Under the pieces are notes generated by a model that made no database searches, was not told where the DNA came from, and was given only the letters and a program-made list of their open reading frames with translations. This document shows, piece by piece, positions 1 through 10,359 of a stretch of 40,546 nt of DNA; position 1 is the first letter of the stretch; each line of letters starts with the position of its first letter. The position numbers and the translations under genes are program-made. Where the stretch lies: positions 1 to 40,546 of the forward strand of contig JAYMGJ010000575.1 in assembly GCA_037178675.1 (NCBI GenBank), written 5' to 3'. The DNA comes from Scleroderma bovista (taxonomy: Eukaryota > Basidiomycota > Agaricomycetes > Boletales > Sclerodermataceae).

Positions 1-399
1 GATTTATTTTACCCGGTCCTGACTTTATTTTCACCGGACCTGACCTAGTCCTAACTCCGGTCATCCCTTGTCCGCTATTAGGTTGTTTACTTGTCACTGT
101 ATGTACTCGACCCTAGTTTCTACTTAGTATAAGTACCCTCTAGTTTACCTTGTAGACCTCAGTCTGAAATCAACCATAGTCTCTACTCCTGATCTTGCCC
201 GTCTCTGTCTCTGTCTCCGTCTCCCCTTCTTGACCGGAACCTACGCAAGGGATCAATGCTCGTTATCCTTAGTCGTTGAATCCAAGCGGTCACCAACTCC
301 GGCCAGACTAATCCCTCGTCCAGCCCTCTGCCCTCTTCCTTCGTCCGCGCTCGTCTGGACTTGACCGGACCCCCTACCGGAGTAGACCCGGACTTGACA
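1..399 (+). mobile_element. LTR (3' 399 bp), inserted in the Copia integrase
   Basis: The stretch ends in TTGACA exactly where the integrase reading frame stops making sense. It is a near-identical inverted copy of the LTR at 1344-1953: by eye about eight differences over 399 bp, mostly transitions. That copy is 610 bp long, so roughly 210 bp of this one lie left of the window. The target duplication therefore cannot be checked; the bases following it are GTTGG. It carries the same clusters of CCGGTC/CTCCGG motifs and pyrimidine-rich CTCTGT repeats as its relative. Whether it is a solo LTR or the end of a full element cannot be decided here. Confidence 0.8.
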
Positions 400-1338
400 G
401 TTGGTCCTTTTTGACGAAGACATAAGCCAGGCAACCAAAGACTCGGAAATAAGATATATCCGGTACTTTGCCTTTCCATAACTCCACAGGGGTTTTCCAA
501 TTTGATCTGCGAAAGGGTTGGCGGTTATAAACATGCACGGAAGTCTCCAATGCAAACTGCCATGTATTAGATGGAAGACAAGCAGAATGTCTCATCGCTT
601 CTTCCTTTTCAACCATAGTCCTATTAAACCGTTCTGCACGACCATTCTGCTGAGGAGTATCAGGCAAAGAAAACTGCTGCTCTATGCCCGACTGGCGCAT
701 GAAGGCAGAAAACTCATTCGTCCTAAATTCTCCCCCACGATCCGAATGCAATCGAAGGAGTCGCGCACCGAGCGAATTCTCAGCCCAGGCTTTAAACTCC
801 TGAAAGATGCGAAAGGTGTCAGACTTCGCAGCAAGTGGATAAAAGCATGCAAAGGCAGAGAAATTGTCAACAAAAGTTACCACATAGCGGCAATGGTAAT
901 AAGACAGAGTGGGAAACTCACAAAGATCCGAATGAACAAGTTCCAAGGGTTTCGTAGCGCGGGAGTATGAAATGGCGAAAGACTTTTCAGCCATCTTCCC
1001 AGCAGCGCACCCAGAACAAGGAGTTAGGTCAGTAGGAATGGCTACAGCCTTAAAATTCCTAGTCACACTATGCAAATGTTTAATGGCATTCTTCAAGGGA
1101 TGTCCCATACGACGATGCCAAAGGAGATACTCATCTTTCTTCGAACTAATGACTTGTACCTTTTCATCTATGAACTGCAAAAGTACATGGACATAGTGAA
1201 GAGGCCCCATACTGGCTATTGGATCCGACCGCAAATATAGGTCGCCATTAGGAGCAAAAAGTCTTGTGCCAGAGGCAGTGGTGCTCAAGGAATAACCTCG
1301 TCCAATGAGCTGTCCTGTAGAAATCAATCGACATGAAA
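400..1338 (-). pseudogene. Copia integrase region of Pol (interrupted at both ends)
   Basis: The minus-strand frame encodes a Copia integrase. The N-terminal zinc-binding HHCC motif is visible (HRRMGHPLKNAIKHL, then CSGC), followed by the DDE core with D in LVHSDLCEF, D in LHSDRGGEF and E in QQNGRAERFNRT, and the beginning of the C-terminal part (FRVFGCLAY). The enzyme would insert the reverse-transcribed element into host DNA. The frame joins the protease frame after removal of the LTR 1344-1953 and one CAGAC copy. It is cut at position 399 by a second LTR, so the rest of Pol is not in the window. Within this stretch itself I see no stop or frameshift. Confidence 0.92.
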
Positions 1339-1343
1339 CAGAC

Positions 1344-1953
1344 TGTCAAGTCCGGGTCTACTCCGGTAGGGGGTCCGGTCAAGTCCGGACGAGCGCGGAC
1401 GAAGGAAGAGGGCAGAGGGCTGGACGAGGGATTAGTCCGGCCAGAGTTGGTGACCGCTTGGATTCAACGACTAAGGATAACGAGCGTTGATCCCTTGCGT
1501 AGGTTCCGGTCAAGAAGGGGAGACAGAGACAGAGACAGAGACAGGCAAGATCAGGAGTAGAGACTATGGTTGATTTCAGACTGAGGTCTACAAGGTAAAC
1601 TAGAGGGTACTTATACTAAGTAGAAACTAGGGTCGAGTACATACGGTGACAAGTAAACAACCTAATAGCGGACAAGGGATGACCGGAGTTAGGACTAGGT
1701 CAGGTCCGGTGAAAATAAAGTCAGGACCGGGTAAAATAAATCAGGTCCGGTGAAAAAGCTACAAGGTATAGGATATATCGAGTTCACGGAGAACTCACGT
1801 CAAGGCAGGGTAGACGGCGAGGTGTAGTAAGAGCGAATGGAGTATAGACCAAGGGTCGTAGTTAGCGGAAGGTTATCTGCGTGAGCGCGACCGGAGTAGG
1901 AGATTGCGACCGGAGTGACCAGATAAGGCCCGGAGTTGGGCATGGTCGTAACA
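1344..1953 (-). mobile_element. Solo LTR, 610 bp, target duplication CAGAC
   Basis: In its own orientation (minus) it begins TGTTAC and ends TTGACA. It is flanked by a perfect 5-bp direct repeat CAGAC at 1339-1343 and 1954-1958. Deleting the LTR plus one CAGAC reconnects the Copia protease and integrase frames without a shift (615 bp, a multiple of three), which confirms both boundaries. It is the inverted, about 98% identical partner of the LTR at 1-399 and a more distant relative of the LTR at 10360-11634. A TATA-like GTATAAG lies in the middle (in its orientation near CTTAGTATAAGTACC), consistent with an LTR promoter. The 5-bp duplication fits LTR retrotransposon integrases. Confidence 0.93.
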
Positions 1954-1958
1954 CAGAC

Positions 1959-2654
1959 GGACAATACTCAATGTCAATGAGTCGAATGATCTTGCCATGG
2001 TGAAGCATAAGTATGGTTCCAACACCAAGCTTCTCCACAAAAGTATCCTTATCCGTAGTAGTCGAGAATTTTGACTCTGCATAAGGCTTGTAGCTTATAA
2101 AATCCTCAAAGTGAGGAGTACAATGTCGAGATGCTCCTGAATCCAATAGGATCAGTGTGCTTCCATCCTTTTCTTTCCTACTACAATCTAGACAGAGAGT
2201 AGAGGCGCATGAAGAATGACAAAGAATACACTCAGCGTCTCGATTTGTCAGGAACGATGAATTCAAAGGATTTTGAATGGTTAGACGACGAGGTGGATAG
2301 ATATTTCGCTTTGCAATATCTAAGGCAGATTGAATTTGCTCATCAGATTCACTATCAGGAGAATGGCAGAAATGAAAGATCGGATGAGTGCTATTGCACA
2401 TTTCACAATCTAGTTCTCCTCGATAGAAGTGAACCTCGGCAGGGAAACCTAAGAAGGTCCATGCGACAACAAGAGAGCGAGGAACACGAAAGTTTCATTG
2501 AAACTGATCATGTTGGTCAAAGGTTCTACTGATGAAGAAGGTGTCAGGACTCATGTCGTTCAAAAGAACATTGCCATCAAGATTCATGAAAGGGTATGTC
2601 CCAGAATGATTCCAGAAATGCAGACACAAAGAACTATTAGGACACGACGTCTTG
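1959..2654 (-). pseudogene. Copia aspartic protease and linker of Gag-Pol
   Basis: The aspartic protease active site LLDSGASRHCTP is encoded near 2140, downstream of a cysteine-rich stretch (CILCHSSCASTLCLDC). The protein then runs into a typical Copia linker (GVGTILMLHHGK) that leads to the integrase. The protease would cut the Gag-Pol precursor in virus-like particles. Upstream, the frame passes through an in-frame TGA at 2495-2497 (context FQ-stop-NFRVPR, arginine expected) and reaches a one-base frameshift near 2655, where the Gag-side frame ends in two stops. The gene is therefore inactive. The 1344-1953 LTR interrupts it at its downstream end. Confidence 0.85.
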
Positions 2655-3912
2655 TCTGGTCACTAACTGTACAAAATCCTCATCCTCTATCTCATCCCAA
2701 TCACTCCAAGAAACCAAAGTTTCTGGATGGGAGAATAGGATAGGAGTGTCAGGTTCTGGGGTCCTAGATCGAAGGATTAACGCACAGGACAAATGGGCTT
2801 CAGACTCGTAAGTCTCGATGATATCATCAAAACTTGATGGTCCCATGGACTCATCAGCCCACATAGCCTTGCAAGCTTCCTCAGAATAGGGAGCCATAGG
2901 TCTCTCCGCGTTATACTCATCCAACTCAGCATCAAGAGACTCGTGAGTTGGAGATGTGGGAATCTCCGCTATTCCAGAGGTGGTAGAATCGTCTACCAAC
3001 ATAGCTGTGTAATCCTCAAAATCTGGTTCATCATAATACTGGAGGGACTCATCAAAGACAACGTGGGTTCCTCCTCCACGTCCACGTCCCTTTCCCTTTC
3101 CTCGTTTTCCTCCGCGACCGCGATTAAATCCTCCGCGATGATTGGTGTTCGATCCTCCAACTGGAGGAGAGACAACCTGAGGTTGGCAACAAATCTGTTT
3201 ACCTCCCTGATCGTAAAAGATCCTCTGTCAACCTATGGGACAAAACTCAGCCGGGAAATGATTCTGGCGACATCCCTGGAAGACGCAACGTGGATATTGA
3301 TTGTGTTGTCCTTCGCGAACAGGTTGTTTCCCTTTGCCTCGACTTCCTCCTCCCTGAAAGGAGGGACGGACTGCAGGTTTGACATTGGTGAGGCGCGACA
3401 CAAGAGTGGCGCCGGAAGATCCCTGATACTCGTCAGCAAAGTTCGTTCGCTCCGAAATACGATTCTGTAAAGAAATCATTGATCTTCCTCGAGTAGCCTG
3501 CCCATGCATATATTTGCGATGAATGTGACCAGTAATAGTCTCAACAGTAAAACTGGGCATCGGTAAGCGTAGAGCACAATGTCGAGACAGTTGTCTCCCA
3601 GTCCGAAGGCAAAGCCATCAGAATGGCCATGGCAATCATACCATCTGCAAGAGCAAAATTGGCTGTCACAAGACGCGCCGCGCACTGAATTAGGTTGTTA
3701 GCCTCCTCAACAGGGTTTGAATTGGGTCTCATGCGGTGCTGAAAGAGGGACCGCATCTCCACGAGAGCTCCAACCTTTCCTGGAGTACCAAAAGTAGTCC
3801 TCAGTGTCGTCAAGGTAGCCTTGGCTGTAGTGCCAACATGCGACTGGTAGGCCACACCAAGATGAAGGCGTATCATGCCTCGCATTTGTCAGTCGACAAT
3901 ATTGAAAGCTGC
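2655..3912 (-). pseudogene. Copia Gag, C-terminal two thirds
   Basis: Read on the minus strand this continues Gag from the fragment at 13736-13868. It encodes an alpha-helical capsid segment (IRLHLGVAYQSH, LMALPSDWETT), a long linker, a cysteine/histidine cluster (CVFQGCRQNHFPAEFCP) that resembles a degenerate zinc knuckle, an RGG-rich patch (near 3060-3130) and an acidic tail. Damage: an in-frame TGA at 3889-3891, a one-base frameshift in a T run near 3551, another TGA at 3228-3230 just after the cysteine cluster, and the frameshift near 2655. All three TGA codons are compatible with former CGA. The protein would coat and bind the element RNA. Confidence 0.82.
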
Positions 3913-3926
3913 AAGATCAGCAGCAC
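3913..3926. repeat. Left target-site duplication of the LINE (AAGATCAGCAGCAC)
   Basis: This 14-bp sequence is repeated exactly at 13722-13735, directly after the LINE poly(A) tract. Joining the two flanks with one copy recreates an uninterrupted Copia Gag reading frame (PPAGAADLAAF). That fixes both ends of the LINE insertion. Two of the 14 bases are A and overlap the poly(A) run, so the unambiguous part is 12 bp (3915-3926 and 13724-13735). Confidence 0.95.
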
Positions 3927-4198
3927 GGGGGGCCCTTGAACCGCTACCACCACCATGGTTGGTTTTCCCACGCAGCTAGCTGCAGGGCAAGGCAGCGCAA
4001 AACAAATAAAAACAGCGCACAGGAGCTCCCTGGCCCCCCCCAGAGAATTCCGGAAACCCTGATAAGTGATCACCTAACACCAGCTTCCTAACCAGATAGC
4101 TACCAACACGTGCTGGGCACGAGGCAACCCTACTCCCTCATATAAGACGTGGAACGACAACCCCACAACCTGAAAACACCACCACCTCCAGAGAAACT
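3927..4198 (+). other. LINE 5' leader
   Basis: This is the stretch between the left end of the LINE and the first ATG of ORF1a (4199). It starts with six G and is C-rich. I see no ORF. By analogy with other LINEs it should hold the internal promoter, but no motif proves this. Confidence 0.6.
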
Positions 4199-5135
4199 AT
4201 GGACCAAAAGCAGGTAGAAGATATGGTACAGGCCATCGCCCACTGTAGGGAGATAGCAGAACAACTCCCCACTACCCACCCAACGAACCCACCAAACCTC
4301 GCCCTCATGGAATGTATTTTCGACTCCGGTGGATGACTTCCCATACATACACCAGGCAAACCCCGCCCAGACCCTAGACGGATTCCCTGCAGACGTCCTC
4401 CAAAACTGGCTAGCTACACCAGGCTTTAAGCTGATAGCGAGGATCTTTGACTACAACAGCCACTACTACCGCACCCATGGCCTCCCTAGAGATATCCTAG
4501 CAGCGACCATCGCAGCCATCGTTGCAGAATCCCCAATCAACCCCATGTGACTGAGCCACTTCCCGCCACCGATCCACACCACGTCGTCCCCATGCATGCT
4601 GATCACTGTACCATCCTCTTCGGTGCAGCACATATTACTAAAAAACAGAATCTGGTCGAGCGAATGGATTACCTTCGAAGTGCTCCCACTCAACACTGAC
4701 TCCCACCCATCCGCTCTTTTTGCAATCGGATCCTTTCCCAGCGATAACCCGCTACCCCCCAAAGATTTCCTCAGGGCTGCATGGTCTGCCCCCAAAAATG
4801 CAAAGCGAATAGCTAACCTCATACGTGAGGATGAACAGGAACTAGTTACTGGGGACGTCATTGAGCACATGCTCAACACCTTGGCTCTGCACCCATTCCC
4901 TTACCCGAGAACCCAAGGCTTCGGCTTCGTGGTCCACATCTCGACCTGGTGGAGTGAAATAGACCATTGGGCTGACGTTAAGAGAACCCTGCTCTCCCTA
5001 GAATACACTACCGCCCCAAACCACGAACAGATCCATCTTATCACTCTACCCTACTGCTCCCTATGCCACTCAGTAGACCACCTCCACCCGGAATGCCCCT
5101 TCCCCCTACTCCCTCTATGGAATGGACCTAACTAG
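4199..5135 (+). pseudogene. LINE ORF1a, Gag-like protein with CCHC zinc knuckle (first copy, broken)
   Basis: The ATG at 4199 opens a frame that ends at 4336 after a one-base shift; the homologous frame continues from about 4310 (FSTPVDDFPYIHQ) to the stop at 5133-5135. Within it a single in-frame TGA lies at 4548-4550. The C terminus has a perfect CX2CX4HX4C knuckle (CSLCHSVDHLHPEC). Compared with ORF1b, the conserved landmarks align in order: DDFP, a F-DYN/F-GYN block, K-RIWS/K-KIWS..ITFE, and the knuckle followed by CPFP..LWNG. Overall similarity is low (I estimate about 30%), so this is an old paralogue, not a fresh duplication. ORF1 proteins of LINEs bind element RNA. Confidence 0.85.
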
Positions 5136-5318
5136 ACTTTAGCCAACCCACCACACGATACTGAACCATCCTGTCAAAAACCTCACCATACCTATTTAGA
5201 TAAAACGTAAACTAGACTCCCTAGCCCAAAACTGGAAACCCAGCCACCCACAGGTAAATAAAATATAAAATAAGCCCCACCCAAAAACCAAACCACCCCA
5301 AAAACGAAGCCCATCCCC
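5136..5318 (+). other. Spacer between the two LINE ORF1 copies
   Basis: This is a 183-bp A/C-rich spacer with no ORF. It contains adenine-rich stretches such as AAATAAAATATAAAATAAG just before the ORF1b start. I cannot assign a function. Confidence 0.5.
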
Positions 5319-6758
5319 ATGGACCAGGTAAACAACAAACGGAAAGCTATGGACTCCCCCTCCCCCCCTGGTACCCCACGCCAGGCGCCACCCCCGACTG
5401 GGGCTCACTTCTTCCCCCAGGCCTTCGGAAGCCCACAGACGATACCAAAAAGAACATCTGTCCCAACACTAAACTACCTAGCCTCCCCATCCCCAACCAA
5501 CTTGACACAGCCCCAGAAAACCTCCCCAAATGCTATGATTTCAACCCCAGAGCAACCCCTCGACTCAGGAGAGGACATGGACATGTCGGACTCTCAGGAG
5601 GGACACTCTGAGGAGGGTATATACGGCTCGATCCACGCACCTGGAAACATAGCCTCCACCACAGCCACCCACCCCGCATCACCAAAAGACCACACCCCCC
5701 CCCTGGCCCAGCCAGAGAACAATACCCCAGACCTCGTCCGCACTCTAGCGGCAGTCGCGGAAACGACTCTCGATATGGTGACCTTCAGCTCGTCTTCCAA
5801 CAATGAAATTCGCTTCACTCCCACCCCAGCAGACGATTTCCCAACCGTCTACAGAGGAATCCCGGGAGAATTCCTGCAGGGCCTCCCCCCGGACTTTGTT
5901 AACGCATGGTGTGCCACGAAAGCACCAAAATTCTTCGTCAGGTTCTTTGGATACAACGGGAAAAACCAGAAGACCAAACACCCTACCCTAACTGGCCTCT
6001 TCAGGAAGGCAATAGAAGAGATCGCAGATACTGCAGGCAACAAAGAGCCGGACGCGAGAATTGCCCCACCACCTGTCCTTAACACCTCCAACAACCAACC
6101 CCTAATCACCTTCCTAGCCTCCGGCATCTCCCAACCATTGACAAACATGATCCTGAAACAGAAAATCTGGTCGCTCCCCGAAATAACCTTCGAGGCCATC
6201 CCCTTCGAAACGGACACCATGCCTAGCCTCATGATTTGCATCGCCGGCTTCACATCCCCGGATGTACATGACGTAGAAGAAGCTGTGACGAACACATGGA
6301 ACAGAGCACAAACCCTGCCCCGCCTCGTCGACACCCTCCAACAACACGACCCCCTCTATGCAGATGAGAAGGCACGCCCCGCTGCTCAAAAAGCGATCGT
6401 AGACATGACCATGTCACGAATGGTTGAATTCATAGACTACAAAGAACCAGGCGGGATCCCCTCCCCACGCTTCAACGTATTTGCCCGCTCCCCCACTAAG
6501 AGCCTAGTCGCATGGTCACGCATTAGAGCCCTGCTATTCTCCCTACCATACCCCACCCTCCTCAGCGGTGTAGGCCACCCAGAAAAACTGCTCTCATGCC
6601 AAATCTGCCACTCCTTTAACCACCCCAAAGGCCTCTGCCCCTTCCCCCACCTCCTGGGCTGGAATGGCTATAAACATGAACAAGACCGACGCTCCTCGAC
6701 CAGGGGGAGAGCACGTGGTCGAGGGAGAGTGAGAGGAGGACATGGTCTCCATACCTGA
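5319..6758 (+). CDS. LINE ORF1b, Gag-like protein with CCHC zinc knuckle (second copy, intact)
   Basis: This is a 479-residue uninterrupted frame beginning MDQVNNKRKAMDS. The N-terminal 150 residues are proline/serine/threonine-rich and look disordered. The middle (about residues 165-400) is the conserved ORF1 body shared with ORF1a. Near residue 430 there is a CX2CX4HX4C zinc knuckle (CQICHSFNHPKGLC), and the tail is arginine/glycine-rich (RGRARGRGRVRGG), as expected of an RNA-binding ORF1 protein. It is the only LINE ORF in this copy without a stop or shift. ORF2 starts about 600 bp downstream. No splice sites are needed. Confidence 0.88.
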   Translation: MDQVNNKRKAMDSPSPPGTPRQAPPPTGAHFFPQAFGSPQTIPKRTSVPTLNYLASPSPTNLTQPQKTSPNAMISTPEQPLDSGEDMDMSDSQEGHSEEGIYGSIHAPGNIASTTATHPASPKDHTPPLAQPENNTPDLVRTLAAVAETTLDMVTFSSSSNNEIRFTPTPADDFPTVYRGIPGEFLQGLPPDFVNAWCATKAPKFFVRFFGYNGKNQKTKHPTLTGLFRKAIEEIADTAGNKEPDARIAPPPVLNTSNNQPLITFLASGISQPLTNMILKQKIWSLPEITFEAIPFETDTMPSLMICIAGFTSPDVHDVEEAVTNTWNRAQTLPRLVDTLQQHDPLYADEKARPAAQKAIVDMTMSRMVEFIDYKEPGGIPSPRFNVFARSPTKSLVAWSRIRALLFSLPYPTLLSGVGHPEKLLSCQICHSFNHPKGLCPFPHLLGWNGYKHEQDRRSSTRGRARGRGRVRGGHGLHT

Positions 6759-7352
6759 ACAAACAGACACAGCCCCCTTAATGCACACCCGGCCACAAAG
6801 CCACATCGAATGGATTTTCCCAACCACTCCTGTAACCCTACCTATACAGTACACTATTTAATCATCCGAACAGTAAAGTAGTTGTGCGCACCCCCTGCGC
6901 GGTACATAAACAAATTAACCAAACTCTGGATGCCCTCCCCTACAGAGCCAGCTCCCCAGCCAACTGCGTGAATCGAGGTAACGCGCAGAACTGAAAGGCG
7001 GCTGCCCAAATATACTGACCGTATGCGGGACAGGAAAGCAGCAGGCTCCTCGCGGCAAAAGCCAAAAAACGGAGACCTATTTAGGTCTAGACGAAACCAT
7101 TGGGTAGCACCTGAAGCTTCTTGAGCCGGCAGTCTGGCGTGTAGGGACCCTCTCCGCCTAACGTAGTAAGCACTCATCACCATGGTAGCCAGTTAGCTAT
7201 CCCTGGCCCACCCGAGATGTCGTAGGGTGTAAGGCTAAGTACGGCGACATACTCTTAACTATACACACTTGACACATTCCATGGCCAACTTGGCCTCTGC
7301 CCCCCCCCTGGTCCCAACCGCCTGAGCAGACCAGACGAGTTCTGCTGAGGAC
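6759..7352 (+). other. Spacer between LINE ORF1b and ORF2
   Basis: This 594-bp stretch has no convincing ORF in either strand. It lies between the ORF1b stop and the first ATG of ORF2 and is likely part of the same transcript. The mechanism of ORF2 translation (re-initiation or other) cannot be read from it. Confidence 0.5.
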
Positions 7353-10300
7353 ATGCACGAACGAGATTTGGAACCACCAAGACCTGTAGGTACCCCCGAA
7401 CCACACAGGGCCTCCCCAGTGACGGAAGAGCCCCAAATAAATCGAAACACAACCCCGTCACAAACCACGCACACAACACCTGACACACCGTGCACAAACA
7501 AGAAGTACAGAGTGAACTTCAAAATTGCCTCCCTAAATATGAAAGGGCGCTCATCACCACTAACGGGCGCCGGCCCAATCTCGAAATGGACAGCAGTTTC
7601 AAGAATCATGAGAGAGAAAAAGATCGGGCTACTAGCCCTGCAGGAAACACACCTCTCGGACCAACTGACCGACCAAGTCTCCTCCCTATACCAGCGCAGA
7701 CTATCCATACTCAACTCCCCGCACACGGCTAATCCAACAAGCTCTGCAGGAGTCGTGTTTGTAATTAACAAGGAAGTGATTAAAGCGGACGACCTGGAAC
7801 TTCACGTATTAATACCAGGGCGCACCATCCAGATATCTTTCAAATGGCACAATAACACCACCATAAACGCAATAAATGTATACGCTCCCAACGACATGAA
7901 CAAACACCAACAATTCTGGACGGAACTTAGAGAAAACTGGGCGAACCTCCACCTGCCACACCCAGACCTCCTGCTAGGGGACTTCAATCTGACAGAAGAT
8001 ATGATAGACAGATCACCAGCGAGATATGACAATGACGGGGCAACCTCTGCACTAAGAGACTGTAAACAACAACTTGGAGTAAGAGACTCCTGGCGATTCT
8101 GCTTCCCAACAGAACGCGCCTTCACATTCACCACCCCCAATCACACCATGTCAAGACTAGATAGAATCTATACAAGAGAGGAGTTAGAAGAGAACTTGTC
8201 TGAATGGACCCATGAAGCACCAGGCATACCATCCGACCATAAGATGGTATCCGTCCGCCTCACTTTGACCAACGCCCCACAAATAGGGAAAGACAAATGG
8301 TCCTGGCCCCTGGGCCTTCTGAACGACAAGGAACTTAACAAACAGATAAACCTGAGAGGGCAACAACTATGCTTCGACATCAAAGACCTACCACCAGATG
8401 ACAGATCCTCCAATGCACAAACGCTATGGCAGAACTTTAAGAATGACATTAAGAAAGAAGCCGCCAAAACGGCGAAAAAACAGATCCCTAAAATCACACA
8501 ACGCATCAGCGCCCTCAAAAAAGACCTATCTCAAACCTGGCAACACGACGACCTAGACACATCCCCGCAGACGTGCACAGATGCAGCATACTTGAAAGAG
8601 AAATCGAGCACCTAGAGAAAAAGAAGTACAGAAGAGCCTACACGAGATCACAAGCCCTATGGCACCTTAAAGGAGAGAAAATAAATAAGTACTGGACGAG
8701 AGTAAACAACCCTAAGAAACCGAGAGACCTCATCTATCGCCTCAACAATCCAAGAACACAATGGCCGGTGACAAGATCAGACGGGATGGCAAGACTAGCA
8801 CACAACTACCATGAGAACCTACAATCGGAAGATCTTCTACCAGAAGCAGACATCTGGAGATGAGAAGCAATCAACAAATCTCTAGACGCCATACCTGACA
8901 ACCAGAAACTAACAGACCCACTACAATCACCCCTGAACCACAACATAAGATACATAGACCTCAAGACGGCCTTGAACGGATCCAAACTAGGGTCAGCGGC
9001 AGGCCCAGACGGGATCCCATATGAAGTATGGAAGCACCTCCATCTGAAACATAAGACAGACAATAAGAATAACGTACCCTCCTTCGACGTCCTGAGCTGT
9101 ATGCTCAGTGCCCTAGTAGATATCCAAAACTACGGAGTTGACTCACGAACCAAATTCACCCTAGGCTGGATGTGCCCAATCTATAAGAAGAAAGACAAAG
9201 ACCAAATAAAAAACTATCGTCCTATCACCCTGCTAAACACTGACTATAAGTTACTCACAAAGTCCCTGTCCAGCCAATTAGCCACCCATATACACTCACT
9301 GATCCACCCAGACCAATATGGATTTATCCCCAAAAGATCGATATACGACCCAATAAGACTGAACCAAACGCTGTGTGCATACGCAGACTACATGGAAGAA
9401 AATGGGGCGATCGTCGCCTTGGACCAGGAAAAGGCCTATGACAAAATAGACCATCACTATATGCTGGAAACGCTGAAGAAATTCAACCTACCAAATTCCT
9501 TCATCAACACAATACAGTCACTATACTCCACGGCCGAAACAGCCGTCCTGATAAACGGAGTCCTAAGCTCCGCATACAAAATCACCAGAGGTGTCAGGCA
9601 GGGAGACCCGCTCTCGTGCCTACTCTTCAACCTGGCGATCGAACCGCTAGCTTGTCTACTAAGATCCTCCCCAGAACTGCAGGGCTTTGACATCCCTGGG
9701 GTGAAAGGAAAACTTATAGTAAGCCTATATGCAGACGACACAACGATTTACCTATCCGAATCAGACTCATACTCAGCCCTCCAAGACATACTCACCAACT
9801 GGTGCCTAGCCTCAGGAGCAAAATTTAACCTAGAAAAGACAGAAGTAATCCCAATCGGCGCCCACGCCCACAGAGAAAGAATATGGTCTACCCGAAGGGT
9901 GAGCCCCAACGACCCCCCCCTACCACAGAATATAAAGATCGCGGAAGATGGTAATGCGGTCAGATGCCTCAGAGCATGGATAGGAAACAACACAAAAGCC
10001 CTAGAACCATGGGAACCAATCCTCGACAAAATTAGATCAACCCTACAAAGGTGGAACAATGGACACCCCACCTTGGATGCAAAGAGACATATAGCTCAAA
10101 TGTTTGTAGGAGGCATGACACAATTCCTAGCGGCAGCTCAGGGAATGCCTAAACAGATTGAAGACGCATTAGTTAAAATACTAAGAGAGTTCATATGGAA
10201 CTCAACCGCCCTGCCAACAATAAGCCTGGATAGACTCTACGCACCGATTGAAGAAGGAGGTATAAACCTGCTAAACATAAGGGCTCGTAACAAAGCCATT

Positions 10301-10359
10301 GACATCATTCGACTAAAAACTTACCTAGACCTGTCACCATCCAGACCTAAATGGGCGTT

